A program made the position numbers and the translations under genes. Of a DNA stretch of 64,000 bases, positions 1 through 14,700 are shown piece by piece. The stretch is from Tenebrio molitor. Its lineage: Eukaryota > Arthropoda > Insecta > Coleoptera > Tenebrionidae. The notes beneath the pieces are model-generated. The model saw only the letters and a program-made list of their open reading frames with translations, was not told the DNA's origin and did not search any database. The stretch lies in assembly GCF_963966145.1 (NCBI RefSeq), contig NC_091053.1, forward strand, positions 4,216,001 to 4,280,000. The letters run 5' to 3'. How positions within the stretch are numbered: position 1 is the stretch's first letter; each line of letters starts with the position of its first letter.

Positions 1-2763
1 TACTTAAAGCTGAAGTGGTTTGCTATTTTCTGAGGGAGAACTTTAAGAGGAGCACTATATATCAGATAATAAAACTTACGAGGAAGGAAAACTTGTGAAA
101 AACTTACCAAAAAGCGGACAAGCATGGAAGTTGCTTTGACAAAGTATCGGGCCTTCAAATAAATATATATTTAGAGTAGGCATAGGTGACATTCTAATTC
201 TGTTAACAGTGTAAAGCAATTTTTGCAGGTAACCAATTATTCTCCGGAGTTACACAGGTTACATAGTAAGCTTTTTCCCAATTTCATATTGTCATATTCC
301 GTGGAGGGAAAATAGGGAGAATGCACTACAAAAATTAAAAATATTTTCTAACCTAATTTTATTTCGTTAAAATGTCAGACGTTTCTTGTGTCATTTTCTA
401 CGCTGGAAAAATGTTGTAAATAATTGAATTTCCATAGGTTGCTCTAAATATAAATTTATTTGAAGGCCCGTTATGTATCAGATCAAACCATCTCACGATG
501 ACGTCGAAATGCAATGTTTTCCATAGATGAAAACAATATATTGTCGGAACGTTATAGATGTGGATTGGGGACTTGTCGTTAAGTTGGCACTACCAGGATT
601 TTGGATTTGTGACAGTTTTCTCACTAACGTACAGTTCAATCATAAGTTTTAAGCGACCTTGAATTTGACAGTCCACATCTAAAACATGTTTACTATACAT
701 ATCGTACACACTCCTAGAATGCAAATTGCAAGGATTTGTTTCAAATAAAATACAAACATTTTTGGGGCTTATGCTTTTAAGAACACTTCCCGTAAAGCCC
801 CATTTCCCTTTCAATAATTTTTTTCCTGAAGGAAAAAGACAATTTATTATTTAAAATATTTTATTCTTACATCGATAAATATACATTTTCTTTGCTACGT
901 TAAATAAATAAACAAGTAATAATGACGTAAAAGAAATATTGAAAATATAACTGGGATAAATCATATAACAAAGTGTCTAATTTCCCCTTTTTCATTTTTA
1001 TTGTTAAACAATTTTCCACAACGTATTCTGTAAACCAGGCGCTATTCCGCTGTTGTTCAATTCTTCCTCAAAATGCATTCCGATAGTCTGGTAATTGTTC
1101 TAGATTCTTCATTCATGTAAATTCTGTAGAGTTTTTGGCAAAAAGGTGTTTTCTAGGTTCACAACAGCACATCGTTGACGTTTCTTTGACATTTCAGCGA
1201 AAAATATGCTTACCAGTGGCGTCGCGTTAGGCAACAGAGCTGGTAAAAATGTAAAATGTTTCTCTTGTTTATTTTATAAATTATCTCCATTATCAGATAA
1301 TAATAATAAAACTGACGAGGTATGATTTATTATAAAGTAGCGTTTGAGACCACAAATGGTCTACGCCCATGCATTGAACGCTTATTTGCACAGGATTCCG
1401 CTACGACATGACCGATAATTTACAACGCCTGTTCTGATTTGTTTTCTTTTTGATCTCATTGTACTTTCATGCCAAGAAGTTTTTTAAATTACAGCAAAGT
1501 ACTATAAGAATCATTGGACTTAGAGAACATCAAGGTGATTGCATAAAATATTTCTCTGCATGTTTAATATTATCATTACCTTGTTTATCCATTTCTAAAT
1601 GATTGGAATAGGAACATTAAAAAAATATTTGCTTATATCTAACCGTGAACTAATTTCGTAATTACAATACTGGACGAAGCGAAATTCGTGTTTTATATAT
1701 TTTTGTTAAGTTTGGCAAAGTGCCGAATAGCCAATTGGGTTTACAGTATATTTTTTTAGATGTTTTATGACAGTTTCATTAATTAACTGAAAAATACAGA
1801 AAGATGGCCAAATTTATCAAAGAGAGATTTAACGGAGTTTTTTTAAAAATGAGAGTGATAACAAAGAGTTTCGGCGCAGAAATCACCAATTTAAAAATAA
1901 ATTCATTCACTACATATGCATATACAAATATTGTACAGAGTGTCTATAAATGAATGTGGGATCCTAGTAGGCGTTGAAAGTTTGCCGGATATCAAATAAT
2001 GTTTGTATGATCTACAAGAGGCAACCCTCACAACAAATTGGCTTTACTGCTTGCATAGCTTTACAAAACAGGTGTTTTACAAAGAAAATGAAATAAAAAT
2101 AAAATAATGAAATTCCCTATTGATAGGTCTGAACACTCAAAAAATTGCGTATTTATTGTGGTGGCAACTTCATATTCCAGATCCATTTGCGACCTTACAT
2201 TCTTTTATAGACAGTCTGTGTAATATGCGATTAGTTCAGCAATAGGTAATTTCTCCTGTGCCGCAACGTTTGGATTGTTTGATTGCGTGTTAAAAACCTT
2301 CGCGAATTTATTCCACAGAAGAATTTTCCAGGCGGGGAAAATTTGATTGTTCGAAACATCCGCTCCGAGTTTGCGATAGGACATTAAAGTCAAATCTAGA
2401 TGATGAAAAACAGGAAGTAGAGCTCCTCCTAATTAATTTTCAGAATAGCTTTAAAATTTATGGCGACACCGACACAACATCCGCGCCATAATTTGCTGGA
2501 AAATCGCCATTTAGCCCTCCGCAAGGGATCATGTTGTTGTTCACCCTCTCGCTAATTATTATTTTTGTGTACCTTCCAGAGAAATCAATCGATGGCAATG
2601 TTGTTCTTGCAATTAATAACAGTCCCACGTTCTCGTTATTACAGTTCCGACAGGGGAATATTGTAAACGTAAATTGTAATTCGTTCCAAAACCGAAATCG
2701 TCCTGGCGCAGGATAATGAATTTATGAATTTTTGGCTCTACAGCGTGTTTTTATTTGTTGCAG
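1..2763. other. Arrestin intron (left part)
   Basis: No exon recognised. AT-rich sequence with one MITE at 1935-2219. Near 60-120 there is a stretch resembling 4595-4650, probably a degraded Tc1-type fossil. The intron ends at the acceptor TTGTTGCAG/GATGCATTG at 2763. Confidence 0.6.
1935..2219. mobile_element. MITE with inverted ends (ACAGASTGTCTATAAA family)
   Basis: The left end ACAGAGTGTCTATAAATGAA is mirrored at the right end by TTCTTTTATAGACAGTCTGT, giving about 285 bp with no coding capacity. Single ends of the same family occur near 12450-12490 and 42670-42725. Confidence 0.55.
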
Positions 2764-5700
2764 GATGCATTGTTGAAGCGGTTGGGGAGCAACGCCTACC
2801 CCTTCAGCATGGAGATCACGCCTTTGGCACCACCTAGTGTTCAGTTAGTGCCGGCCAAAGAGTACAACGGCGCCCCCATCGGAACCAGTTATGACGTAAG
2901 AGCTTACGTGGGTAAGTTCGTGAATTTTATTAATTAAGAATAATAGGCGCGCAGCGGCGCTCTCAAATGAAGAGCGATTGTTGTTTTTAATCTTTTCATC
3001 GCTGGGCCTTAATTAGCGATATAAAAATTGCGCCACGTTTTCATGGAGACTAATTAAAGAGGTATCTGTTTTGTCAGGATTAAACTGTAGTCCGGATCGT
3101 GGTACTGATGAAACGTTTTCAAAGCGAGCTTTGTGTTTTGTTACTGATTTAATGCTCCCCGTGCTTTTACAGTTTTGGACGGACGAACTTTGTTCACGCG
3201 TTAATATTTAAACGGCGTGAAAACTGACAGATTTGGGGGTGTCTGGATGCAGGAATTTTTCACGGGTTTTCCAGGATTAAATGGAGAAAAGCTCATCTTC
3301 TTATGTACGCTATTCGATAGACAAAGCAACCACACAATTCCATTCGTACAAGCAATTTGTACCCAACAAAAATTACTAAAACCTGATTGGAGTCCACTGC
3401 AAAATATAATGATTTGAAAAAGTTCAATTCAACGTTGACACTGGGAGCAATTGCAATTTTTTGTGCATGCTCGCAAGTCTTCGATCCTGGAAAAGTTGGA
3501 AAGTTTTCCCTCGTGCATTTTACTCTTTGCTTTGCGAGTCTTTAGATTAGAAGACAACGACGGAAGTTTTTCCCACAAACGCTTCAGTTCAATTATGGAG
3601 TAGAACTTCATTTCTAGAAACTGTGATCTGTCAATAAATTATTTTTTGCATATCGTAATAAAAGTGGCACTTTTTTACGCGAAAAATCGTAGTGAAAGTA
3701 GTACTGCATCATTGCATCATTTTATTCCATCTCCTTGGAGATGATTGTCAAAGCATACCTATTTTTTTTTGTAATTTTGCATAAATCCTTTTAGATCAAA
3801 TTTCTCAACTTACATCGATATGCAAAAAAATAGTGTGTACAACACGTTGTGAAAATCTCTTTTTTCACTTATTTGCTTGATTAACTCGAGCTACGCCCTC
3901 GTTAATCAATCTGCAAATTCGTGAAAAAAAGTATGACTTTCATAACTAGTTATACAATAGTTATTTTTCTAATTCAGTTACGAAAAGTAACCTTTGTGAT
4001 ATGTCATTTTAGTTGTCAAATGTGCTTCATTTAATAACTAGTCAAAAAAGTGACATTATATTATCACTAGTATTAAAAAATTACATTATATTATCACTAG
4101 TGTTAAAAAGTGACATTATATTATCACTAGTGTTAAAAAGTGACACTATATTATCACTAGCGTTAAAAAGTGACATTATTATCCCGGAAAATTATTGAAA
4201 TAGCAGATTTAAACAGGATTTTAATTAGAATGTGTGCTTTTCGTAACTAAATTACAAAAAATCTTGTATGAAACTCGTAGCAAAATGGCAATTTTACAAA
4301 AAAGACGCTCATTTTGCAACTCGTTGCATAAATAGCTATTGTACAACTAGTTATGAAAGTCATACTTTTTTCACGAATTTGCACGAATTTAAATGTCAGT
4401 TTTTGCGTTGTGATATTTTTCGTTTCTTAACGATAGGTGCATGAATAAATGGACAGTTTTGAAATAGGGAGGCAGGCTTGACGTAAATGAAGATGTGTTA
4501 AGTTATGGGCAAGAAGCATTTTCATATACTGGATTAGAAGAAGTAGAAGAAGCTCATTTAAAGAATTACGTTTACCTTTGGAAAATGGACTAAAAGGAGA
4601 GATTTAATAGAAGGAAAACTTGTAAAAAACTTATCAAAAAGCGGGCAACCAAGAGAGTTGATTCCAAAATAATGAAAAAATTAGTTAAGTACCTTGGAAG
4701 AACATTGACACAAAGTGTTCTAATGGATATTTTTCCGGAAATTTGAGGGGAGAAGGTTTAAAATACTGCAAGATGTGGAGACACCACGATATAATGACAG
4801 GAAATTGAAAATAATCCTCCAAAAATGAAAAAAATATCAGACAGATTCTCAAAGAAAGTTTTGTTCTTGGACCATCAAAACAACTTCTCTTTAGGGAGCA
4901 CAAGTACTACATTCACAATTTGGCATTATAAAAAAGATAAAAAGACTCCTAATGGAGTCGAGTTTAAAACAAAAATAAAACTTGAAGAACATTTTTGGTT
5001 TTGGCGGCGATTTCCAAAAATGATGTCTCTTCTTCCTAGGTCCGTCAAATTCGCGGCCAGAGCTAATGTTCACATTTCAAAATGTTTATCAAAAGTCAAA
5101 AAGTTCATCAATGATGATCATCAAGATAATAATATTGTGTTTTGGTTCAACCTAGCAAGTTGACATTATGCAAAGAAGTCGAAGAATCGAGTACTCCTAA
5201 TGTTACTTAGATTCCTTCTAATGTTACTAATATTCCTTCGATTGAGGTTTTTTGGGCAGAGCTCAGTAATAAAGTATATGAGACAGGATGAGAATCAGCA
5301 AAAGGGAACCAAATGAAGTGCAGAAGTAAGAACAAAATGAAAAGAACTGATCAATTGGTTATAGAGAATATGACAGACGAGACTGTCATATGAAGAGGAT
5401 GAAGGAAAATTACGAAAAGAGGATGAAAAAACCCCTTTTTAATTCATATCTCCCACCCCTCTCCTTCTCTATCCTTTCCCTCCTCTTCCATACCTCTTTC
5501 ATCCATCCTATCCCTCTTCCGTTTTCATTCGGTATTTCTCCCCATTCCTTTCCCCCCTCTCTCTCTAATTTCACTACATCCATTCCACATGTGCTCCATT
5601 ATCTGTCTCTCTCCTCATAGCACAGTCTGCACCTTCTTTCCTCTCTTTCCATCCAATACTTATTTTCTCTCTCCTCGTTCCCACGTCTGAATCTCACCAT

Positions 5701-8700
5701 CATTTTTCTTTCTCTTGCACTCTCTCTCCCCAGATACTCCGGAATTTCCTCTATCATACACCTCTCATACTCCTTGTTGTATCTGGATCCTTTGATCCTT
5801 TCCCTTCTTTCTTACTTGTCTGTCTCCTACATTCATCCATCTTCCTTCTGCTCTCAATCTCTCCACTTTTTCACTGGCATATCCGTTCCTGTGGTAATAT
5901 CTCTTTCTCTTCTTCTTCTCCGTAGTCTTTTTCTTTTCTCTCCAGCATTCCGTCAGTATCCTGCACCCTTCCCTTCCATCCACTTTGTCCTCAAACTGTA
6001 CCACTCTCTTTCCCGCTTTCCCTCTCATCCTCTCATTCTCTTCAATCTTCCTCTTTCTCTTATTGAACACCATCATTTTCGTCTTCTCAACATTCACTTC
6101 CAGCTTTTTCTTTCCCAGGCTCCTCATCATTTGTTTCATTTTTCTCTCGCTCTTTGCCACTGTTACCAATTCGTTACTTTCGATTTGTACATTTGAAACA
6201 AATGTTCATTTGCTTTTCAAAATGTTTCTAACCCCAAAAGTTAGTTCATCATTTATTGTTTCTGGAGCAAAAGGCCGGAAAAATTCAAATCCAAAATGCA
6301 TTCTTTCTGAGTTAGGAGAACCGCTGGGCCTTGCACATTGGTTAAGAGGAATTTGAATAGTCATGTCTACATTCGGATATGTTGATAGATATGTAATGAG
6401 GGGTGTTATGAAATCTGCTTTGGTAATTCTCGAGTAAACAACAATTAATTAATTTCCATCATGTCCAGTTAAACGCAAATCTGTGATAGAAATTCACAAC
6501 AAACTTATTCAAAATCGATAATGTATCAAGGGGTAAAAAGCTGGGCCAGATTCTTTCAACAAGTACTGATAAGTTTATTAAAGACGACCAAAAAATTTCA
6601 CTACAGATGAAGACATCATCGAAAAAATTGTTATTTACATTGGAGTACGGTAGGGGTATTTTACAGCGCGAAAACTAAGTTTCAGGCACGAGGCGAAGCC
6701 GAGTAGTGTTTTGAATGTAGTACTGTCATCCACATCACGATGTAGAGCCCTACTATACAAACTTTCTTTCATCTTTTATTTTACACCTGTTACACAAATA
6801 TTTTCTTACGTTATAAATTTTTATTGTAGACCAAACCGGCAACACTCTCTAGACGAATAAAATAAACGCATCCGTGTTTTTACTTGGCTGCTGATAAGAA
6901 GCCACTTCGACTTGAAAGCATCGAATATGTAAACTTGATACGGCGTTACATAAATGAAATCATAGAGCGTTTCCACTTTGCGCTTCTGCTCTATATTTAA
7001 CTCCTCGGCCCGACGTGAAATACACCCTATAAAGCGTACGATCGATTGCTTTGCCCTTTTACTTAACAGCATATCCCGATTTATATTAATTGAGGAACCT
7101 GTCTTCCTTGTAAATATATGGGCGTTCCCGTGGGGAGGGCGTGATGTAAACGGAATTGGATGAACAGGTTGGATCTCAAATCTTTCGACTGAAACAATCT
7201 AGGTTCTGTGACGTCACAGACAGGATTAATTCTTGTCAGTTGTCTAAGTCGTACCTGTGTGGTTCTTGCGCGAGTCTCCCCATTAGGACCAACACTTGTG
7301 GCAAGCTGCCAACTTGTTATTCTAATCGGATTAGAGTCTTAAAAGCGCCATTAAACGGATAAATTTGGGATTTACCGGGGAAAGAATTTCACTCCTGAGC
7401 CAACCCTATTTTAACGCCGTTGTCATTGTTACGACGCAACTTTTTCCTCCTCATCATAAATTCATGATTTTATGAATAATTCAGCCGACTTGCACATCGG
7501 TTTATTCATTATTTATGAATGGTAAATGTGACAACATTAGCTTTTTTCAGCGACCTAATTGACAGTGGCGGCTCGCCTCATTTTCAATTAAATCTTACAC
7601 AAATCACATTCGTGAGTCTCGACTTGCAGTGGTAAAATGTCACCTGATGCTGCACAATTTGACTGTGCTGTTGCCATAGTAACGCTGTAAAACAGTACAA
7701 CGACGCGTGCCAACTAAGCGCGTCATCAAGAGAAAACTATCAATACTAGCTACACGCGAGCATGGTGTCGGAATGAATTTTGAGGCTTACAACATAAAAT
7801 TATTTTGCTTTAAATTATACTTAATTATTCTCTGTGCCCCCGGCACTAGCCGCCCCTGCTAATTGGAGTTCAGGCCACCACTTACTTTGTTAATAATTCA
7901 GGAATGGTTGGCGCACAACAAATCACCACTTGTGCTGTCATTAATGATGATTGATCCACGGCGTGTCCTCTTTTCCGAATAATCTTCCGGAAAATTCCGT
8001 TCTCAACAATGTGAAAGATTTTTTTATGGAAAAAAACTTTTACGTTATTACGCAAATATTTGTCTTGCCGCGGAATACAAAAATGATTTTTTTAAAGGCG
8101 TATTGTTAAATACAGGGATTGTTTACATTTTTTGCTCTTTTGTATTTGCGTCGAGTTTAATTAGGGATTTGCGTAAGCTGAGATTACACATTAGCGAGAT
8201 TACACATTAGATTTGAAGCACAATCTACCATGAAACTTGACTAGTAATTTGATAATACAAAATGTCTTCCTAAAATGGAACTTTAGATTCAGGCAGTGTG
8301 GGAGTAGTGATGATTTATATAGAATGAAGGAAATCAGATAGTAATAACGAAACTACGAGGGTGAAAGACGAAGTGAGTTGATAAATTTAAAAAGTTTTTC
8401 AATACAATGAGGAGTGTAAGACTTCAGAAAATGTTATAAGATTTGCTTGAGAGGTTTGTTTCTGCAAGAAGTGATGCGTTTCAGCGTGTTTTGGCAGACA
8501 CGTGATCAAAGAGAGAAATCATATTTGCATAAGAAGGAAAATTTGTGACAAATTTGTGACAGAAAAAGGACAATCAAGAAAATTGTATTAAAATATACCA
8601 CGGGACTAAAGTGGATTTTCATCCCTCTTATAATTATCGTCGTCGCTGCGCTCGTTATTATAGATATTTCTCATGGGCGATTAATTTTAGGTGTGCCGCT

Positions 8701-11700
8701 TTATACAGGGTGTTATTGAAATGCGTGACCAAATTTTAACCACGACCTACTGGCTTCATGTAGAACTCGGAAAAAATATTTAAAAAATTCTATGTCAAAA
8801 AATAAAATGACATTTATTTTTTGAGCTACAATTTTTTTTAATTGGTTTTAGTCTTCTACGTTGTCTCACAACCTCGTAGGTAAAATTTGGGCACATTTTA
8901 AAAATACACCCTGTATATCATATTAGTCGATCATTTCCATTTCGATATTTTTTTTTATATTTTCATCATTTAGAAATGGTCCAGAAAATCCTTGCTTCAC
9001 ACATCCCAAAAATAAAATCCCTATCAAAATGTCCCGTTGAGCGTGTTAAAAAAATATGTCAAGAGGATTATCCGTCGAGGTGTCGAAGTTTCAACTTAAT
9101 CCCTTCGCATTTGTTCCTTTAGCCGTCGTATCGACCCAGCCGGATGTGCCATCAACTTTTAATTAACGCCGGTACGTTTTAATTACGGAATTGAATTTAA
9201 TAGTCTGATCCTGCGGAGTTTACTGTGACATCTAAACTAATGTTTACCTCGGTTTATCCAGTAATAGTTGTTGAACTTCAACCGCCGCCTCTCGACTGAT
9301 CCGCTAAACCGCTCATATTAATCGAATCACGTCACATTCATCCTGAAAATCCGTGCACATACGCACTGGAGGGAAAATCTCTCCCGCGCCGGAACCAAAT
9401 GAAAAATCCCTTTCCCGGACGGACTTGCATCGAGTGTGCCTGACCACGTGATCGCATCAGGAAAATTGAGAAAATGCCAAGTTCACGTGCCGTGGGAAAT
9501 TCGATCTTGTCTGTTTTCCACACGTGAAGGTAATCACTTGATGGGTAATTAAACGCGACGGGCTCCAGGGAATCTCAAACTAAACCCAATGTAAGCTTTT
9601 TTACAACAAATAGGAGGAAAAAGTCAAATGACAATATTAAAAAATTCGGATTCATTTCAAAATGTTGATGGAAACCGTCAGCGGATTTTCGCTCAGCAAG
9701 CCAAAATAAAAAGCCTGTTTATTTTTCATTATAATTATCCGCATCTCAATGATTTGCACAAATAATCTTGCTGGGCTGGATCGCTTTAATTTAAATTATT
9801 TTTAATATGTAAACACCCGCCTAGTTTTAATATTTTTTTTAATATCGCTTTGGATCGATCGACGCAATAACAATGCCCCAACAGGAGCGAGAAAAACGAA
9901 ATCAGTTTTGCATCACTTGGCAGGAACTCTATACTCCGGTCATTTACGCAATATAATGGTCACGTACGGCTCAGCGTAATTGGCTGTAGAAGAGGCTCCA
10001 CCTCTCCTTGTGATTGGTCTATATTGCCGTAACTGAATTTCACAACTAATTAAAATCTGGGGTTTGGATGGTCATTACATCATTTTAAAATTGTCCTATT
10101 TTCCTTAATTGTGAGGTGTTGTAACCTATTAGCAAACATTTTCAATTGCTCTCGCATATTTGTAACAAATATCAACACTGATACATTTGTGCAATTAACA
10201 GAAATATAAAAGCGTCATGGCCATTAATTAAAAAAAAATAAGACTTTAGTGTTGATTTCGTTTATACCACATTAATCAAATTAAATTAATGTTGTAGGAT
10301 TAAATTCAATTTTATTTTTTAACAGCAGGCCCCATGTTGTGGAGCCACTTTTAACATCATGCCCCACGTTGGGCGCCACTTTTAACAGTATGCCCCACGT
10401 TGTGGAGCCACTTTTAAAAGTTGTTTGTGTTGTAAAGTGTTAATTTACAGAAAGGTAAACAAAGTTAATAAAGGTTTGTAGTGAGACTCTTGAGGGAGTT
10501 CGGATGATCATATGAATAATAATTGATTTGTCCATGCGTGCATCCCTTTTATAGCCTGGCTGGGGATGGTGCGGCACGCTCCGACGGCGCGCAGCTGATG
10601 ATGATGGTAGGGGCCCAGCGATTAGATTCTCGCTGGCGACGGTAGCGCTTCGAAAGGGTTAGTACAGGGCGCTTTGGTACTACATCCGTGATTTATGCTA
10701 CAATTTTATTTTCTCATTTCAGGCCATTTCTACTTTGAATTCTTAGCCTTTAAAAATAACAAACACTAAAATAGGTACTAAAGAATTTGAGAGCCTTGCA
10801 AGTAAAATCTTGCTATATCCTTTGATACTCCCAAAATAGAAACTTCCCGTTTTTATTGTAAAAACTAAGTTAAGGAGTTCATTTTAAACAAATCAGAAAA
10901 TAAGCTAGTTGAAATTGATCCATTGAAAAACAGAGAAGAAGGATTTCAAGTTATATTAGAAGTGGATTTATCCAGTTATAAAACTTTGTTACTTAGTGTT
11001 TATTGTTACACTTTATAACTTACGAGGTGGCTCTTGTGTGCTCTGTGTCCTATCTATAAAAAATCTATAAAAAATATTTAAATGCACATGGTACATTTTT
11101 CTAGAAGGAACAAATTTTCATTTTTTTCTACAAGCATTGTTTCTAATTTTATCATCACAACTACATCATCATCTACTAACAGCTTCCCACCATAAAACCT
11201 ACTGTTTCAAACTTAGCTTGCTTTATACAATTTTCTTGGGAAGTTGTTCTTGACGTGATTTCTGCGGACTTTCCGAAGACGTTTGATAAAATTGATTTAT
11301 ATATTCTTTTAGCGACGTCCGAGTTCGGTCTCGTCGACTTTCTCTGTAAACACTTCAAGTCTTATCTCGTCAATCCTGGACCTACTCTAATAGCGTTGCA
11401 ATCTGGAGTACCACAAGGATTTAACTTAGTGCCTCTAGTATTCCATGAGCCATAACAGTTTAAATGCAATTACAGATTCGAGTCAGAGCAACAGTTTGTA
11501 CCTCAATGGCACTAAATGTGTCATTAAAATCTCTTTATTTCCGGAGTAGGTACATTGTGTCAGCGCAGCGAGGGCAATAATTACACGAGGGATCAATTTA
11601 TTATTTCGGTAAACCTGAAAACTTCAAGGTGATTTTTTCCTTTGTAACTTGTACTTTCTTTTGTGAGCACAACAATCGCCCGAATCGATTTGTTGATCCG

Positions 11701-14700
11701 ACAAAAAACATAAACCACGCTGACGTTCAATACCGGTGCAACCGTTTCACCTTGAAATTTATAGGAAGACTGGGTCGATTCTGGAATTGGGTCAAACGCT
11801 TTGACGTTTTCCCGTTATTGTTGTTGAGCCGGATTAAGCCATTCAAGAAATTCTCATTCTGGGCCCGATTTCGGCTCATTTATAATGTCGAAATGAAGTC
11901 TCGTTACAACGGTTCTACAAGAAAATTATTCATTAGGTTCCTCAATTTACATTAATTAAGAAATTTCGTTTAATCATATTTTAGGGCTGCGACGGGGGCG
12001 GCGCCGTACTTTGACGCAATAATTTGCCCTTTGCCAGACGCAATTCCCGACAAAAAGGCAAATTAGAGCGGCGATGCCCGACCGGGGAAAAACCGGAGAA
12101 GTGGATCATTAGTGGAATACTTAGCAATACTTAGTAGATCTGAGCAAAGATTTTTGGACGCGACAGGATGATTTGCAGTGAGTGGAGTACCTCAAGGTCT
12201 ACTCCTGGAAACAATACTATTTTTAAATCTACACTTCACATGTGTCTTATCAATCGACTCCTTAATAAACAGATAACAAACTGTTTTGTATTTTTTTTTT
12301 TTTTAATAAACAGACCAAGAACGCAAGAAACAACAAAGTAGGACTTCGAAAGCGGAAATTAGGTTAAGTTGACTTTGTGTTGACAGCTTGTGAACGTTTG
12401 ACACTATTTCACGAATTTAAACGAGGTGGCGAATTCGAATTCCAGAGCTATCCGCGATCTTACATTCTTTTATGGACAGTCTGTATTTGTTCTAGACAGT
12501 ATTATTTTGCCATGGTGTCTCTGTCAAGTTTTCCTCGCAACAAATCAATAATTCCAGTTAGAAACAGACAAAATCTAAAATATGTGGAAACTTGAGAGAG
12601 TTTTATCACTAAACAACACAATCTTTATGCGCAATAAATTGTCTCTAAAATATTCCAACAAAAAGGTGAACGTCCCTCGTTCGCAAAACACGACCGACCT
12701 CCCCGACTTGTTTGATTGAGTTTTTGTAATTCCGTCGTCTTTTAAAATGTCAAATTCCTCGTTATTTCCGGTGGAAATCACGAAGCTCGACAAGCTCGAG
12801 TCCTACATAAATTATTTCGAATCGGCGAACCATAAAGTGTCTCCGTCGCAACAAAAAACTTATTAATTTTGTATCAGTCGCCCCATAAATCCCTTTTAAT
12901 GACGGTCTATATATACACATTCGATATTAGTGTGAACCGCAAGCCATCTCCATCAATCCGATTTGTCGAGGTTTGATTTCCCATCTGTTAATTTAGTTGA
13001 ACACACGATAGTCTTGTCAAGGCCCCAGCAAGCAACCCCCTTGATTAACGGAAGCGGAAATCCATTTCTATATATACAGACAGAGGGAGAGCAGACATAT
13101 TGAATACAAGATCGCTTTAGTGGAATGGCTGCTGGATGCATTATTCATAAAGTGGAAATAGATTTTCGTCGACGCCGAGACGGTCCGAACTTAGTTGGCG
13201 TCTTGTTTTCCTTCATTACGACCTTTCAAAAAGAATGCAAATTTTATCGATCAACACAAATTGAACAATTGGGACATTACTCTTGATTTGTGTCAAAAGG
13301 AGCTGGTCCAAGCGTTTTACTAAAATTATCGCTCGCCAATAGATCACTGAAGAATCCGAATAATAAATGGTGGAGGCGCCGGGGAATTATTTCCTCTAAA
13401 TAGACTGAAATCCGCGGGGATCGTGTCAATATTCACAGAATCTGCTGAGTGATTGATGATGAAGTAAAACGTCGATTTATTTCCGGCATCCCCAATGATT
13501 TATTAATAAGAGGGTTTTTAGGGTCTTCCTGCTACAAACAGAATGCGTAAATTGTATTCCCAAAGGGACAAACGTTTTATTGTTTGTGCATTCCGGGGAG
13601 CATTTGGAAACGTATCGATCAATCTATAAGTCACGCGAAAATGGAACATTTCGCGGCGCGCTCTTGAACATCTGTCACTTGCACACTTTTAATGAAATAA
13701 AAACTTCTTTAGCCGCATCGCGACATTATTCACGGGCAGTGAATTAGCTTCACCGTCACGCGTCACGTCACACGCTCCAAAGTGAAAGGCTCATTCGAGT
13801 TTAGTTTTCATTTCTGTCGTGCGGTCTTTTTTTCTTGAGAACAAGAGATGAAAAATTAGCGCCTACTCCGTTTGCTTGAAGTTCGTCGAGCTCAGTTTGG
13901 TGAAGTTGTGGATGTAGGTGGAGTAGTAAGCAAACTCCGTGATTGCTCGCAATACATAATTCGTTCTCATCTTGTATTCCAGCCGATCGGGCCGACGAGA
14001 AATTCCATCGCAAAACAACAGTCCGCATGGGAATAAGAGTCGTTCAACGAGCATACGCACCCCCTTCGCCCCATCTGTACAACCCTGGCAATTTGTCGCG
14101 AACGCAATACAAGAAGACGCTGTTCGGATGCAAAAGTGCCCCGTTAGAAGTGAAATTCCCGAAAGAACAACAGAACAAAGCGAGGTCGATGGAGATCGGT
14201 TTGGAACAGAACAAGATAGAGGAGACACCGACGCACACGCCCCCTACTTCGAACCTGCTCTCGGTGGAGTACAATAACGAGAAGAACGAGGCGCGGAGTA
14301 AGTGTCATGACCGGAATTAAATGTAAGGGGGTTATACCTTATGAGTGGGATGGGGGAGGTTGTTGGGGTGAAATGTGGAGCGTTTTTAGACAGCTGTTGG
14401 CGAGATATGTCGTTTTGTGTCAGTCTGTTTGTTTGTTTGTTTTCAGTTAATTCAAAAACCGATCGATCAATTTTCTTCAAACAACATTTTCCGGGAAGAG
14501 AAAACTTCTGGTTGTGTTTTGTGTTTGTTTCATCACGGTATGACAGCTGAGAGTTCCGCAGGAACGATAAAACCGCACCGATTATATCGCGGTTATCTCA
14601 TCAATATCTTCCAAAACACAAGAAATCGCAAAGTTTAGTTTTAGCAGCACCTAGACGAAACTTTTGGCGAGATATATCGTTTTGTATCAATATGTTTGTC

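Larger units (their letters stand above)
2912..13982. other. Arrestin intron, 11 kb
   Basis: No additional arrestin exon recognised. It holds several MITEs, a minisatellite, a fossil Tc1-like transposase, an antisense LINE remnant, an LTR fragment and short reverse-transcriptase fossils, listed separately. About 6200-8700, 8920-10320 and 12500-13980 hold nothing I could identify. Confidence 0.55.

Noticed and set aside
5774..6356. Open frames on the plus strand (140 and 123 codons)
   Set aside because: Antisense of the LINE remnant; Leu/Ser/Phe-rich output is the complement of Lys/Arg/Glu-rich coding sequence.
8270..8600. Possible transposase fossil (GKF/GRK-like segment as at 4600)
   Set aside because: A short similarity to AGAAGGAAAA.TTGTGAC-type sequence only; not enough to define an element.
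11629..11955. 108-codon open frame
   Set aside because: No domain, no splice context, and average intron composition; likely chance.
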